From assembly GCF_001634885.1 (NCBI RefSeq), contig NZ_LWEX01000019.1, positions 1 to 35,152 on the forward strand: 35,152 bases of DNA, in the 5' to 3' direction. Below are positions 7,577-15,655 of the stretch, one piece after another. Position numbers and translations under genes: made by a program. This DNA comes from Sulfitobacter sp. HI0040 (GTDB taxonomy: Bacteria; Pseudomonadota; Alphaproteobacteria; Rhodobacterales; Rhodobacteraceae). Within the stretch, counting starts at the first letter, position 1. The number at the start of each line of letters is the position of its first letter. A model generated the notes under the pieces. That model worked only from the letters and a program-made list of their open reading frames with translations. It ran no database searches and was not told where the DNA came from.

Positions 7577-8802
7577 CAGAAAAGCTGAAGCTGTTCAGGC
7601 GGCGGGGCGAAACGTGCCCGGAGGTTCGCGGTATCCGTCAGCCTGCCGGGGTGCCAGTCACGCGTGCTGATGAAGGGTTTGGCTTTCTTGACCAAGGCAC
7701 CCAGCCGCCGCAGGTCATCATATCCCAGCGAGCCGCTCCGACGGGCGGCGAGGATACGGGAAACCGATTTCGTGCCGAGGCCCGGCACCCGCAGCAGCAG
7801 ATCACGGGAGGCGGTGTTCACATCGACGGGAAAGCTCCCCCGGTTGGCGAGCGCCCACGCCAGTTTCGGGTCGATATCCAGATCGAGCATGCCCGAACCG
7901 GCGTCCGGGGCGATTTCAGCAGCGTCGAAGCCGTAGAACCGCAAAAGCCAATCCGCCTGATAGAGCCTGTGTTCCCGCGCGAGGGGCGGCTTGATCAGCG
8001 GCAGTTTCGCCGTGCTGTCGGGGATGGGCGAAAACGCGGAATAATACACCCGCTTCAGCTTGTAGGACGAATAGAGGCGGATAGAGCTTTGCAAAATGGT
8101 TCGGTCGTCGGCCCCGTCGGCGCCCACGATCAACTGGGTCGACTGCCCGGCGGGGGCGAATTTCGGGGCGCGCTTTCCGGTGTGGGATGTCTCTTTCGCC
8201 TCTTCCTTGCGCAGGCGGACATTGCTCATGGCGCGGCGGATCTCATCCGGGTTCTTTTCAGGCGCATAGGTCTTGATGCCTGCATCCGTCGGCAATTCGA
8301 TGTTCATCGACAGCCGGTCGGCCAGCAGGCCTGCTTCCTCGATCAATTCGGGGGATGCGTCGGGGATGGTCTTGAGGTGGATGTAGCCGCGGAAATTATG
8401 CGTCTGACGCAGCTCCCGCGCGATGCGCACCATGTCCGACATCGTCTGGTCCGGCGATCGGATGATGCCAGAGGACAGAAACAGCCCCTCGATATAGTTG
8501 CGGCGATAGAATTCGGTGGTGAGATGGACGACTTCCTCCACCGAGAAGCGGGCGCGTTCGACGTTGGATGACACCCTGTTCACGCAATAGGCGCAATCAT
8601 AGATGCAGAAGTTCGTCATCAGGATTTTCAGCAGACTGATGCAGCGACCGTCCGGCGCATAGGCGTGGCAGATGCCTGAGCCTTCGGTGCTACCGAGGCC
8701 CTTGCCATCTGCGCTATTGCGTTTCGTCGTGCCGGATGATGCGCAGCTTGCGTCATACTTTGCGGCATCGCTCAACAGGGCGAGCTTTTGTTGAAGGTTC
8801 AT
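7576..8802 (-). CDS. Putative DNA modification/repair radical SAM protein with HhH domain
   Basis: A 408-residue radical SAM enzyme distantly related to spore photoproduct lyase and usually paired with UdgX. The opening LALLSDAAKYDASCASSG is typical of the family. The [4Fe-4S] SAM motif is CIYDCAYC (Cys66, Cys70, Cys73). The C-terminal third has a helix-hairpin-helix DNA-binding segment (VNTASRDLLLRVPGLGTKSV) and ends in EQLQLF. The likely role is repair of an as yet unidentified DNA lesion. I chose the ATG at 8800-8802 because MNLQQKLALLSDAAKYD matches family starts; another ATG three codons upstream (8811) is only two bases from the LexA box. Its stop overlaps the UdgX start. Confidence 0.92.
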   Translation of the reverse strand: MNLQQKLALLSDAAKYDASCASSGTTKRNSADGKGLGSTEGSGICHAYAPDGRCISLLKILMTNFCIYDCAYCVNRVSSNVERARFSVEEVVHLTTEFYRRNYIEGLFLSSGIIRSPDQTMSDMVRIARELRQTHNFRGYIHLKTIPDASPELIEEAGLLADRLSMNIELPTDAGIKTYAPEKNPDEIRRAMSNVRLRKEEAKETSHTGKRAPKFAPAGQSTQLIVGADGADDRTILQSSIRLYSSYKLKRVYYSAFSPIPDSTAKLPLIKPPLAREHRLYQADWLLRFYGFDAAEIAPDAGSGMLDLDIDPKLAWALANRGSFPVDVNTASRDLLLRVPGLGTKSVSRILAARRSGSLGYDDLRRLGALVKKAKPFISTRDWHPGRLTDTANLRARFAPPPEQLQLF

Positions 8803-8813
8803 TTTTCCCATGT

Positions 8814-8828
8814 GTTCATGATATGTTC
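8814..8828. promoter_or_regulatory. LexA (SOS) box GTTC-N7-GTTC
   Basis: GTTCATGATATGTTC is an exact match to the alphaproteobacterial LexA site GTTC-N7-GTTC. On the coding strand of the repair cassette it reads GAAC-N7-GAAC. It lies 11 bases upstream of the radical SAM start (8802), where a bound repressor would cover the promoter. The next gene on the other side (creA) starts 118 bases away, so it is less likely to be the target. Confidence 0.85.
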
Positions 8829-8946
8829 ACGAGTAGGCCTCGGCAACTCAGTCAGTTTGTCACAGTTTAAGTTTCTGCCGATTGTTGTACGCCCGGTTAA
8901 GCAGTGGGCGCGGGGAACCGGAAAGTGCAGGGCTGCGTTCAGCAAT

Positions 8947-9420
8947 ATGAATATATCACGCCCCCTCCGCCTCGCCGCTGTCTGTACCCTGATCTCCGCT
9001 TCTTTCGCTCATGCCGAAGAAGTCGGGAAAGTCGATGTCGACTGGTTGGGCAATGACATCGTGGTGGAGGCTGTTTCCGACCCCAAGGTCGAAGGTGTGA
9101 CATGCCATCTGAGCTATTTTGAGCGGGGGCTGATCGACCGCCTGCAAAAGGGCAACTGGTTCGAGGATCCGTCGAACTCCTCCATCGCCTGCCGTCAGAC
9201 AGGGCCCATCACGATCGGCGATATCGATCGCGGGGAGGAGGGGGAGGACGTGTTCAGCGAAAGACGTTCGATTATCTTCAAGACGCTTCGGGTCAAGCGG
9301 ATTTTTGACGAGACGAACCAGACGCTGATCTACATCAGCCACGCGCGGGACGTGCAAAACGGTTCCGCCAAGATGTCGATGTCTACCGTGCCGCTCTTCG
9401 GTTCCGGTGCAACGGAATAG
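8947..9420 (+). CDS. creA: CreA family periplasmic protein
   Basis: A 157-residue protein with a Sec signal peptide (hydrophobic 6-21, Ala-His-Ala cleavage region). The mature part is the CreA family. Its signature stretches are VDWLGNDIVVEAVSDPKVEGVTC (in parts), GNWFEDPSNSSIACRQTGPI and the C-terminal SAKMSMSTVPL. The function of CreA is not established; it is a conserved secreted or periplasmic protein of proteobacteria. The ATG at 8947 puts the signal peptide at the N terminus; the longer in-frame extension upstream crosses the SOS-box region and looks non-coding. A hairpin terminator follows about 110 bases downstream. Confidence 0.9.
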   Translation: MNISRPLRLAAVCTLISASFAHAEEVGKVDVDWLGNDIVVEAVSDPKVEGVTCHLSYFERGLIDRLQKGNWFEDPSNSSIACRQTGPITIGDIDRGEEGEDVFSERRSIIFKTLRVKRIFDETNQTLIYISHARDVQNGSAKMSMSTVPLFGSGATE

Positions 9421-9529
9421 CTTTCCCTAAGTCATTTTTGCTGCGGGCGATCCTGCCTTTTTCAGCGCGGTCGAAAGGCCGCGAACCCGCCGCAGGCGGA
9501 AGGCCGCACAACCCTGCTTTGGCCCTTCA

Positions 9530-9551
9530 CCTCGCCTTGCGCGGGGTTTTT
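9530..9551 (+). terminator. Rho-independent terminator after creA
   Basis: The 6-bp stem CCTCGC (9530-9535) and GCGGGG (9541-9546), with one G-U pair and a 5-base loop, is followed by five T residues (9547-9551). It lies between creA and the lytic transglycosylase gene. Confidence 0.65.
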
Positions 9552-9588
9552 CATGCGTTACCATGGCGAAAAATCAGAAGGCAGACCG

Positions 9589-10758
9589 ATGGGACGGCAG
9601 TACATGACATCTTCGCGCAGGACGTTTCTCTTGGGGGCGGCGGCCCTTGGGCTGGGGGCCTGTTCTTCCGCGTCCGCAGTGGGCTCCGGGCCTGCCTTGA
9701 CACCGCCTGCGGGCCTTCCCGACGATCTGCGTCCCGTGCCCAACGCGGCTTACGACGCCTGGGTTGCGGCCTTCAGAACACGGGCCGCGGGGCAGGGGAT
9801 CTCGGCTGAAACGCTTTCGCGCGCCTTCGCGGGCACGGGGTATCTGCCCGGTGTCGTCCGGCGGGACCGTAACCAGACAGAATTCACCCGGACGCTCGAA
9901 GACTACCTCGCCATCGCTGCATCGGACGAACGGGTCACGAAGGGCCGCGCGGCTTTCGCGCGCCACCGGAACACGCTGGCGGCAATCGAAGGCCGCTATG
10001 GCGTCGCGCCCGAAATCGTCACGGCGATCTGGGGGTTGGAAAGTTATTACGGAGAGCGGCGCGGGGATGTGCCTGTCATCTCGGCAACCTCCACGCTGGC
10101 GTTCGATGGCCGGCGGGGCGCGTTCTTTGAAAAACAGCTGATTGCCGCGCTGAAGATCCTTCAGAACGGCGATGTAAGCGCGCAGAACCTGACCGGCAGC
10201 TGGGCGGGCGCCATGGGGCACACCCAGTTCATCCCCACATCCTATCAGGCCTTCGCGGTGGATTTCGGCGGCGACGGGCGGCGGGATATCTGGTCGGAAG
10301 ACCCCACCGATGCGCTTGCCTCCACCGCGGCCTACCTGTCGCGCAACGGCTGGACGCAGGGTCGCCGCTGGGGCGGCGAAGTGGGCACGATCCCTGCCGG
10401 GGCCGGGTCGGTGATCCAGCCGCAGGCAGGCGGGCCGAGCTTTGTGGTGACGTCGAATTTCGGTGCGATAAAGCGCTACAACAACTCCGATAAATACGCG
10501 ATCGGCGTGGGGCATCTGGCAGATCGGATCGCCGGTGCCGGGCCGCTCACCGGGCGCTTTCCCCCCGATGCGGCAGGGATGACGATCGATGACCGGCGCG
10601 CGTTGCAACAGCGCCTGACCGCGCGTGGCTTCGATACCGACGGGACAGACGGGGTGATCGGCCCCAACAGTCGCAAGGCGATCAGCGCCTATCAGGCCAG
10701 CATCGGTCTGCCGGCCACGGGCGAGCCGTCGATGGAGCTACTGCGCAGTCTGAACTGA
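9589..10758 (+). CDS. MltB-type lytic murein transglycosylase, lipoprotein
   Basis: A 389-residue peptidoglycan-cleaving enzyme. The N terminus combines a twin-arginine-like [15 protein letters not shown] stretch with a lipobox LGAC (Cys25). The transglycosylase domain follows with catalytic Glu151 in [10 protein letters not shown] and the [16 protein letters not shown] and [11 protein letters not shown] motifs. Residues about 333-389 form a peptidoglycan-binding domain type 1 ([14 protein letters not shown]...GPNSRKAI). It would cut the glycan strand to give 1,6-anhydro ends during wall turnover. I prefer the ATG at 9589 because AGAAGG lies seven bases before it; the next in-frame ATG is 9604. 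Confidence 0.92.
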   Translation: MGRQYMTSSRRTFLLGAAALGLGACSSASAVGSGPALTPPAGLPDDLRPVPNAAYDAWVAAFRTRAAGQGISAETLSRAFAGTGYLPGVVRRDRNQTEFTRTLEDYLAIAASDERVTKGRAAFARHRNTLAAIEGRYGVAPEIVTAIWGLESYYGERRGDVPVISATSTLAFDGRRGAFFEKQLIAALKILQNGDVSAQNLTGSWAGAMGHTQFIPTSYQAFAVDFGGDGRRDIWSEDPTDALASTAAYLSRNGWTQGRRWGGEVGTIPAGAGSVIQPQAGGPSFVVTSNFGAIKRYNNSDKYAIGVGHLADRIAGAGPLTGRFPPDAAGMTIDDRRALQQRLTARGFDTDGTDGVIGPNSRKAISAYQASIGLPATGEPSMELLRSLN

Positions 10759-10864
10759 CGCGCCGCCTGCAGGTTCCGTAGAGGCATCTTTTCCTTCTCG
10801 CAGGTGCGTATTGGCGCCGGGTGGGCTAGACTGTCGGTCGATCCGTCAGCCGAGGAGTATGCCC

Positions 10865-11329
10865 ATGCAGGCCACCTTTACCGTCAACGGCACCGAGCGC
10901 CAGATCGATGTGCCGGAGGATATGCCCCTGTTGTGGGTCCTGCGGGACGAGCTGAAACTGACCGGAACGAAATACGGTTGCGGCATTGCGCAGTGCGGGG
11001 CCTGCACCGTGCATCTGGATGGCCTTGCGGTGCGCGCCTGTCAGGTCGCGGCACGCGAACTGGACGGGGCAGAGATCACCACCATCGAAGGGCTGGGCAC
11101 CCCCGCGGCTCCGCATCCGGTGCAGGCCGCATGGATCGAGCATGAGGTCGCACAATGCGGCTATTGCCAGAGCGGCCAGATCATGCAGGCCGCATCGTTT
11201 CTGGACCTGAACCCCGCCCCGACCGACGAAGAGATCGATGCCGCCATGTCCGGCAACCTTTGCCGATGCGGCACCTACAGCCGGATCCGCGCTGCCGTGC
11301 ATACCGCCGCTACCAAGATGGGGAGCTGA
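10865..11329 (+). CDS. Molybdenum hydroxylase small subunit, two [2Fe-2S] clusters (IorA type)
   Basis: A 154-residue iron-sulfur subunit of the xanthine dehydrogenase family, close to isoquinoline 1-oxidoreductase alpha. The N-terminal plant-type ferredoxin domain binds one cluster through Cys39, Cys44, Cys47 and Cys59 ([12 protein letters not shown]). The C-terminal helical domain binds the second through Cys98, Cys101, Cys133 and Cys135 ([19 protein letters not shown]). It has no signal peptide and would be exported as a complex with the Tat-signal large subunit. AGGAG at 10853-10857 sits seven bases before the ATG at 10865; the earlier ATG at 10859 is too close to it. It is the first gene of the hydroxylase cluster. 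Confidence 0.93.
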   Translation: MQATFTVNGTERQIDVPEDMPLLWVLRDELKLTGTKYGCGIAQCGACTVHLDGLAVRACQVAARELDGAEITTIEGLGTPAAPHPVQAAWIEHEVAQCGYCQSGQIMQAASFLDLNPAPTDEEIDAAMSGNLCRCGTYSRIRAAVHTAATKMGS

Positions 11330-11331
11330 GG

Positions 11332-13572
11332 ATGGAAAGATTGCGTCGCTATTCCCGCCGCGCCTTTCTGGTGAGTTCGGCTGCCGTTGCCGGGGGCGTG
11401 GCCTTTGGCGTTTATGCGGTGAACAGCCCGCCCGACAATCCGCTGCTGGCGGACCGGGGGGAGGGCGAGGCCGTGTTCAACCCGTGGGTCCGTATCGACG
11501 GGTCGGGCATCACGCTGATCACGCCGCACATCGATCTGGGCCAGGGGGCGATCCACGCCCAGGCCGTGTTGATCGCCGAGGAGATGGATCTCGAAATTGG
11601 CCAGTTCGCCACTTCTTTCGGCCAGCCCAGCAAGGCCTATTGGAACACCGCCATGGGGGCCGAGGGCGTGCCGTTCATGGCGACGGATCAAAGCTTTGCC
11701 GCGGAGTCCGCCCGCGCTGTTCTGGGCGGACTTACCAAGCTGATCGGATTGCAGGGAACCGGCGGCTCAACCACCATGCCGGACAGTTTCGACAAGCTGC
11801 GCAAGGCAGGTGCCACCGCGCGCGAAACGCTGAAACTGGCGGCCGCAGAGCGCACCGGCATCCCGCGCGAGGAGTTGAAGACGCAGGCGGGCGCCGTTCT
11901 GCTGCCCGACGGCAGCCGTATCGCCTATACCGATCTGGCGGCGGATGCGGCGATGCTCGATCCGGTGCAGGATGTGCCGCTGCGCGATCCTTCCGCCTGG
12001 CGCCTTATCGGCAAGCCCATGAAGCGTATCGACATCGTGGCCAAATCCACCGGGACGCTTGCCTATGGGATCGACCTCGAAAAGCCGGGGATGGTACATG
12101 CCACCGTGCGGACGAACCCGCGTCAGGGTGGCGGATTGCAGGGTTTCGACGACAGCGAGGCCCGCGCGGTTCCCGGTGTGCGCGACGTGCTGGAGATCAC
12201 CGGCGGCATTGCCGTGCTCGCGGACAACACATGGGCCGCTTTCAAAGGGGCGGGAGCGGTGAAATACGACTGGGGTCCCGCGCCCTATCCGGCGGAGCAG
12301 GCTAACCACTGGCAAGCGCTGGAGGCATCCTTTACCGACGATTTGCTCGACAGCACATGGCGGGATGACGGGGACGTCGAAGCCGCGATGGAGGGCGCGG
12401 AAGTCGTGACGGCGGAATACCGGTCGCCCTATGTCGCCCATGCGCCGCTGGAACCGCTCAACGCGATCGTTCTGGTTGAAGACGACCTGGTGGAGATCTG
12501 GGCAGGCCATCAGCTGCCCCGGCAATTGCAGATCCTCGTGGGGGCGATCACGGGGCATGACCCGGAGCAGGTCATTTTCCACAACCAGTTCACCGGGGGC
12601 AGTTTTGGCCACCGGCTGGAGTTCGAATTCATCAAGCAAACCGCCGAAATCGCCAATCAGGTTCGGGGAACGCCGGTCAAAATGACCTACACCCGCGAAG
12701 AGGATTTCGCCCACGATTTTCCGCGCCATATCGCGATAGGCCGGGGGCGGGGGTTCGTGGCGGACGGAAAGGTTCAGGCGATGGATCTCTCGGTCGCGGC
12801 GCCTTCCGTGCTGGCTTCGCAGATGCAGCGTGCGGGCATCCCCGTGCCGGGGCCGGACATCCAGATCGCGGCGGGTGCATGGAATAATCCCTATCATCTG
12901 CCGAACTACAGGATGCGCAGCTATCGCGCCGCAGAACTGGCCCCCGTGTCATCCTGGCGTTCGGTAGGGTCGGTGGGCGCCGGCTTTGCCTTTGACAGCT
13001 TCCTCGATGAGTTGATCCACGCCGCCGGTGCCGACCCGATGGAGGAACGTATCCGGCTCATGGAGCATGACGTATCGCGCAAGGTGCTGGAGGCGGTTGC
13101 CGAAATGTCGGACTGGGGCAGCCCGCTGCCGCCGGGTAAAGGGCGGGGCGTGGCCTTTGTCGAAAGCTTCGCGGCCCCCGTGGCCGAGGTGGTGGAAGTG
13201 AGCGCGACCGAACGCGGCATCCGCATCGACAAGGTCTGGGTGGCCTGCGATGTCGGTACTATCGTCGATCCGGTGAACTTCGAGAACCTCGTGCAGGGGG
13301 GTGTCGTCTTCGGTCTTGGCCATGCGATCAATGCGCAGATTACCTACGCCGACGGTATGGCCGAGCAGACGAACTATCACGCCCACGAAGGCATGCGGCT
13401 CTATCAGTGCCCCGAGATCTTTGTGCGGGGCCTCGAGAATGGTGAGCAGGTCCGCGGTATCGGTGAGCCGCCGGTGCCGCCCGCCGCACCCGCGCTGGCG
13501 AATGCGATCTTTGCGGCGACCGGGCAGCGCATCCGCGAAATGCCTTTCGACAAGCATATCGATTTCATATGA
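11332..13572 (+). CDS. Molybdopterin-binding aldehyde oxidase/hydroxylase large subunit (IorB type)
   Basis: A 746-residue molybdenum-cofactor subunit of the isoquinoline 1-oxidoreductase beta / aldehyde dehydrogenase type. The start MERLRRYSRRAFLVSS with the hydrophobic run after it is a twin-arginine signal, so the folded enzyme acts in the periplasm. Further along are HIDLGQGAIHAQ, FTGGSFGHRLE, the WRSVGSVGAGFAFDSF stretch and the catalytic glutamate Glu712 in GIGEPPVPPAAPA. This subset lacks an FAD subunit and typically passes electrons to a cytochrome. The ATG at 11332 follows the small-subunit stop by two bases and has GGAGCTGAGG before it. Substrate unknown: probably an aldehyde or N-heterocycle. 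Confidence 0.93.
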   Translation: MERLRRYSRRAFLVSSAAVAGGVAFGVYAVNSPPDNPLLADRGEGEAVFNPWVRIDGSGITLITPHIDLGQGAIHAQAVLIAEEMDLEIGQFATSFGQPSKAYWNTAMGAEGVPFMATDQSFAAESARAVLGGLTKLIGLQGTGGSTTMPDSFDKLRKAGATARETLKLAAAERTGIPREELKTQAGAVLLPDGSRIAYTDLAADAAMLDPVQDVPLRDPSAWRLIGKPMKRIDIVAKSTGTLAYGIDLEKPGMVHATVRTNPRQGGGLQGFDDSEARAVPGVRDVLEITGGIAVLADNTWAAFKGAGAVKYDWGPAPYPAEQANHWQALEASFTDDLLDSTWRDDGDVEAAMEGAEVVTAEYRSPYVAHAPLEPLNAIVLVEDDLVEIWAGHQLPRQLQILVGAITGHDPEQVIFHNQFTGGSFGHRLEFEFIKQTAEIANQVRGTPVKMTYTREEDFAHDFPRHIAIGRGRGFVADGKVQAMDLSVAAPSVLASQMQRAGIPVPGPDIQIAAGAWNNPYHLPNYRMRSYRAAELAPVSSWRSVGSVGAGFAFDSFLDELIHAAGADPMEERIRLMEHDVSRKVLEAVAEMSDWGSPLPPGKGRGVAFVESFAAPVAEVVEVSATERGIRIDKVWVACDVGTIVDPVNFENLVQGGVVFGLGHAINAQITYADGMAEQTNYHAHEGMRLYQCPEIFVRGLENGEQVRGIGEPPVPPAAPALANAIFAATGQRIREMPFDKHIDFI

Positions 13573-14240
13573 GGTATCGTGCGGTAAATAGGTCCCTGAC
13601 CAAGGCCGCCGCGCTGGCGGGTATGCTGGCGGCGGGCGCGGTCCTGGCAAAAGGCGCGGAGGTGCTGATCGAGCCGCCCGCGGCCGGTTCGGTCTCTGTC
13701 GAAGAGGGGCGCGCGGCCTTTGACCGGATGTATGATGTTGTCACCCACCCGCGCTGCGCCAATTGTCACGTGGGGGCCGAGAATGTCCCGATGTGGTATG
13801 GCGGCGCGGAGGGGCCGGCGCAGCCGCATGGTATGAATATCAACGCCGGGGAAAGCCGCATCGGGGCGGAGACTTTGCCCTGCGCGACATGCCACAGGGT
13901 GAATGAAACGCTGGACAACGACCCCCATGCGCCGCCCCAGGCCGGGCTGGAATGGCGGCTCGCCCCGGTTGAATTCGAATGGTTCGGTAAATCCCCGGCC
14001 GAAATCTGTGCCCAGCTTTCCGATCCCGACCGGAACGGCGGGCGGGACGCCCTTGGCCTTGCGGAACATCTGGTGGAGGATGCCGGGCACCGGGGCTTCG
14101 TGCTTTGGGGCTGGCAACCCGGCGGCGGGCGGGAACCCGCCCCCTACAGCCTGCAGCAACATGTGAACGACGTGCTGGCATGGGGCGCGGCGGGACAGCC
14201 CTGCCCGGACGGGACAACAGGACAGGATGCATCGCAATGA
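13569..14240 (+). CDS. Periplasmic di-heme c-type cytochrome partner
   Basis: A 223-residue protein with an N-terminal hydrophobic export segment (about 12-27) and two CxxCH heme-attachment motifs, CANCH (63-67) and CATCH (105-109). Its start overlaps the stop of the large hydroxylase subunit (ATGA), so it is probably the electron acceptor of that enzyme, passing electrons on to the respiratory chain. Between the hemes is a Met- and His-containing stretch (NVPMWYGG, QPHGMNINAG) that could supply axial ligands. I do not recognise a named family beyond cytochrome-like proteins found next to IorAB genes. The C-terminal part (from about 150) has no motif I know. Confidence 0.85.
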   Translation: MRYRAVNRSLTKAAALAGMLAAGAVLAKGAEVLIEPPAAGSVSVEEGRAAFDRMYDVVTHPRCANCHVGAENVPMWYGGAEGPAQPHGMNINAGESRIGAETLPCATCHRVNETLDNDPHAPPQAGLEWRLAPVEFEWFGKSPAEICAQLSDPDRNGGRDALGLAEHLVEDAGHRGFVLWGWQPGGGREPAPYSLQQHVNDVLAWGAAGQPCPDGTTGQDASQ

Positions 14241-14584
14241 CCCGAAGACAAAGACAGTTCCAAGCCGGTGCCCTTCTGCTGTTCGCGGCAGCGGCGGGCT
14301 ATCTTCTGCTCCTCCTCATGGCTTTTTCCGGCTGGGCGATCTTCGCGATTGCTATGTCAGCCGCGCATTTCGCGCTGGGCCTTGGCGTCATGCGCGGCTG
14401 GCGCATCGCGGGCTATGGCGCTTTCGTGATCGCGCTGCTGGGCGCGGTGGTGACTTTCGGCGCGGCCCTGCCCGAAAGCGGGCTGCTGCGCCTTCTGTTC
14501 TGGATATTGCTGGGGGTCGAGGTCGTCACCGCGGCGCTGCTGCTGGGTCTGCTGTGGAACAACCCCCGGGCCGATTCAGTCTGA
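14237..14584 (+). CDS. Small multi-pass membrane protein of unknown function
   Basis: A 115-residue hydrophobic protein with about four membrane segments (roughly 9-29, 31-50, 58-77 and 84-106) and a positively charged N terminus (MTRRQRQF). The ATG overlaps the stop of the cytochrome gene (ATGA at 14237-14240), so it is translated with the hydroxylase cluster. It may anchor or accept electrons from the periplasmic enzyme, but no heme or metal ligand motif is evident. I do not recognise a family. The next gene starts three bases downstream. Confidence 0.7.
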   Translation: MTRRQRQFQAGALLLFAAAAGYLLLLLMAFSGWAIFAIAMSAAHFALGLGVMRGWRIAGYGAFVIALLGAVVTFGAALPESGLLRLLFWILLGVEVVTAALLLGLLWNNPRADSV

Positions 14585-14587
14585 GCC

Positions 14588-15259
14588 ATGTTTCAGCGCT
14601 ACGCGGTCTATTTTACACCTGACGGCGAACTGGGCGCGGCGGGTGCCGCATGGCTTGGCCGGGACATTTTCAAAGGTGAGCCTGTCGCGCAGCCGGACCT
14701 TGACGGTCTCGACCTTCCTCGGCTGACGGAAAGACCCCGCCGCTACGGCTTCCACGCAACCATCGTGCCGCCGTTCCGGTTGCACCCCGATACGAGCGAA
14801 GCCGATTTGGGCCGCGCACTGGACGACCTGCGGGGCGAACTCAGTGCGATGCCACTATCCGGGCTACAAGTAACCTCTCTGGGGCGGTTTCTCGCACTCA
14901 CCCTGCCGCGTGACGCGGCAACCACACCCAATGCATTGGCTGCCCGCGCGGTGGAGGCGTTTCACCCCCTGCGCACCCCGCTCGATCAGGCAGAGATCGA
15001 CCGCCGCATGCGGCCCCATCTGACCAAGCGACAAGCCGCGAATCTGCGCCACTACGGCTACCCCCACGTGATGGAGGATTTCCGTTTCCACATGACCCTG
15101 ACCGACCGCTTGGACGAGCCCCGGATCGCGACCCGCGCCGCGGAAAGCTGGTTCGGAGGGGTTCTTGCCACCCCCCTTCAGCTTTCGCATCTATCGTTAG
15201 TGGGGGAGGATACCGAGGGTCTCTTCCGCGTGCTGCAACAGGTCCCGTTGAGGGGATGA
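14588..15259 (+). CDS. DUF1045 protein, 2H phosphoesterase-like
   Basis: A 223-residue protein of the DUF1045 family. It has the two H-x-T motifs of 2H phosphoesterases: HATI (His56, Thr58) and HMTL (His168, Thr170). DUF1045 proteins are usually linked to phosphonate degradation (phn operons), where a role with cyclic phosphate or related intermediates is suspected. No phn gene is visible here. The gene follows the membrane protein gene by three bases and ends just before a convergent tRNA-Thr. The opening FQRYAVYFTPDGELG is typical of the family. The activity is unproven. Confidence 0.87.
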   Translation: MFQRYAVYFTPDGELGAAGAAWLGRDIFKGEPVAQPDLDGLDLPRLTERPRRYGFHATIVPPFRLHPDTSEADLGRALDDLRGELSAMPLSGLQVTSLGRFLALTLPRDAATTPNALAARAVEAFHPLRTPLDQAEIDRRMRPHLTKRQAANLRHYGYPHVMEDFRFHMTLTDRLDEPRIATRAAESWFGGVLATPLQLSHLSLVGEDTEGLFRVLQQVPLRG

Positions 15260-15296
15260 CGCCGGCAGGCGGTGCAAGGTGGGATGGAGGAGATGG

Positions 15297-15368
15297 TGCT
15301 GTGAGAGAGGATTGAACTCTCGACCTCACCCTTACCAAGGGTGTGCTCTACCACTGAGCTACCACAGC
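15297..15368 (-). tRNA. tRNA-Thr (anticodon GGU)
   Basis: The reverse strand folds as a 72-nt cloverleaf. The acceptor GCTGTGG pairs with TCACAGC, with A as discriminator. The D arm is GCTC/GAGC, and the anticodon stem CACCC/GGGTG has the loop TTGGTAA. The T stem is GAGAG/CTCTC with TTCAATC. GGT reads ACC/ACU codons. No CCA is encoded. Confidence 0.95.
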
Positions 15369-15452
15369 ATCGTGGGCGGCTGATTAGACGCATTCGGCTA
15401 TCGGCGCAACCCTTATCTGGACGCCTGTCGCGGCCTGCGCTAGACAATTCCC

Positions 15453-15650
15453 ATGGCAGAGGATACGGCCCCCAGAAAGACCCCGCGAAAGCCTTCGGCC
15501 CGCGAAGATCGGCTGAAGGCGGCGCTGAAGGCGAACATGGCGCGGCGCAAGGCACAGGCGCGCAAACGGGCCGCCCAGGACGATGGCGCGGGGGCATCCG
15601 GGCCGCAGCAGACAGGCACCGGTCCAGAGGACCGAAAACAGGAAGACTGA
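15453..15650 (+). CDS. Small basic hypothetical protein upstream of murA
   Basis: A 65-residue, very basic and probably largely unstructured protein. It is rich in Lys, Arg and Ala in its first 40 residues ([20 protein letters not shown]) and acidic at the end. It begins with ATG at 15453 and stops five bases before murA, so it is probably co-transcribed with it. The low sequence complexity limits homology reasoning. I believe it is real because of its position, codon use and lack of a competing frame, but the function is unknown; nucleic-acid or membrane association is possible. Confidence 0.6.
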   Translation: MAEDTAPRKTPRKPSAREDRLKAALKANMARRKAQARKRAAQDDGAGASGPQQTGTGPEDRKQED

Positions 15651-15655
15651 ACGCG

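Noticed and set aside
8814-8946. SOS control of creA
   Set aside because: The box is 118 bases from the creA start and only 11 from the radical SAM start, and CreA has no link to DNA repair, so I assign the box to the repair cassette only.
11767-12897. 376-codon minus-strand frame inside the large molybdenum hydroxylase gene
   Set aside because: This is a shadow frame of a well-supported gene; composition is Arg/His-rich and no domain is seen.
13404-14237. 277-codon minus-strand frame opposite the cytochrome gene
   Set aside because: It is antisense to a gene with two heme motifs and to the end of the large hydroxylase subunit; no start signal.
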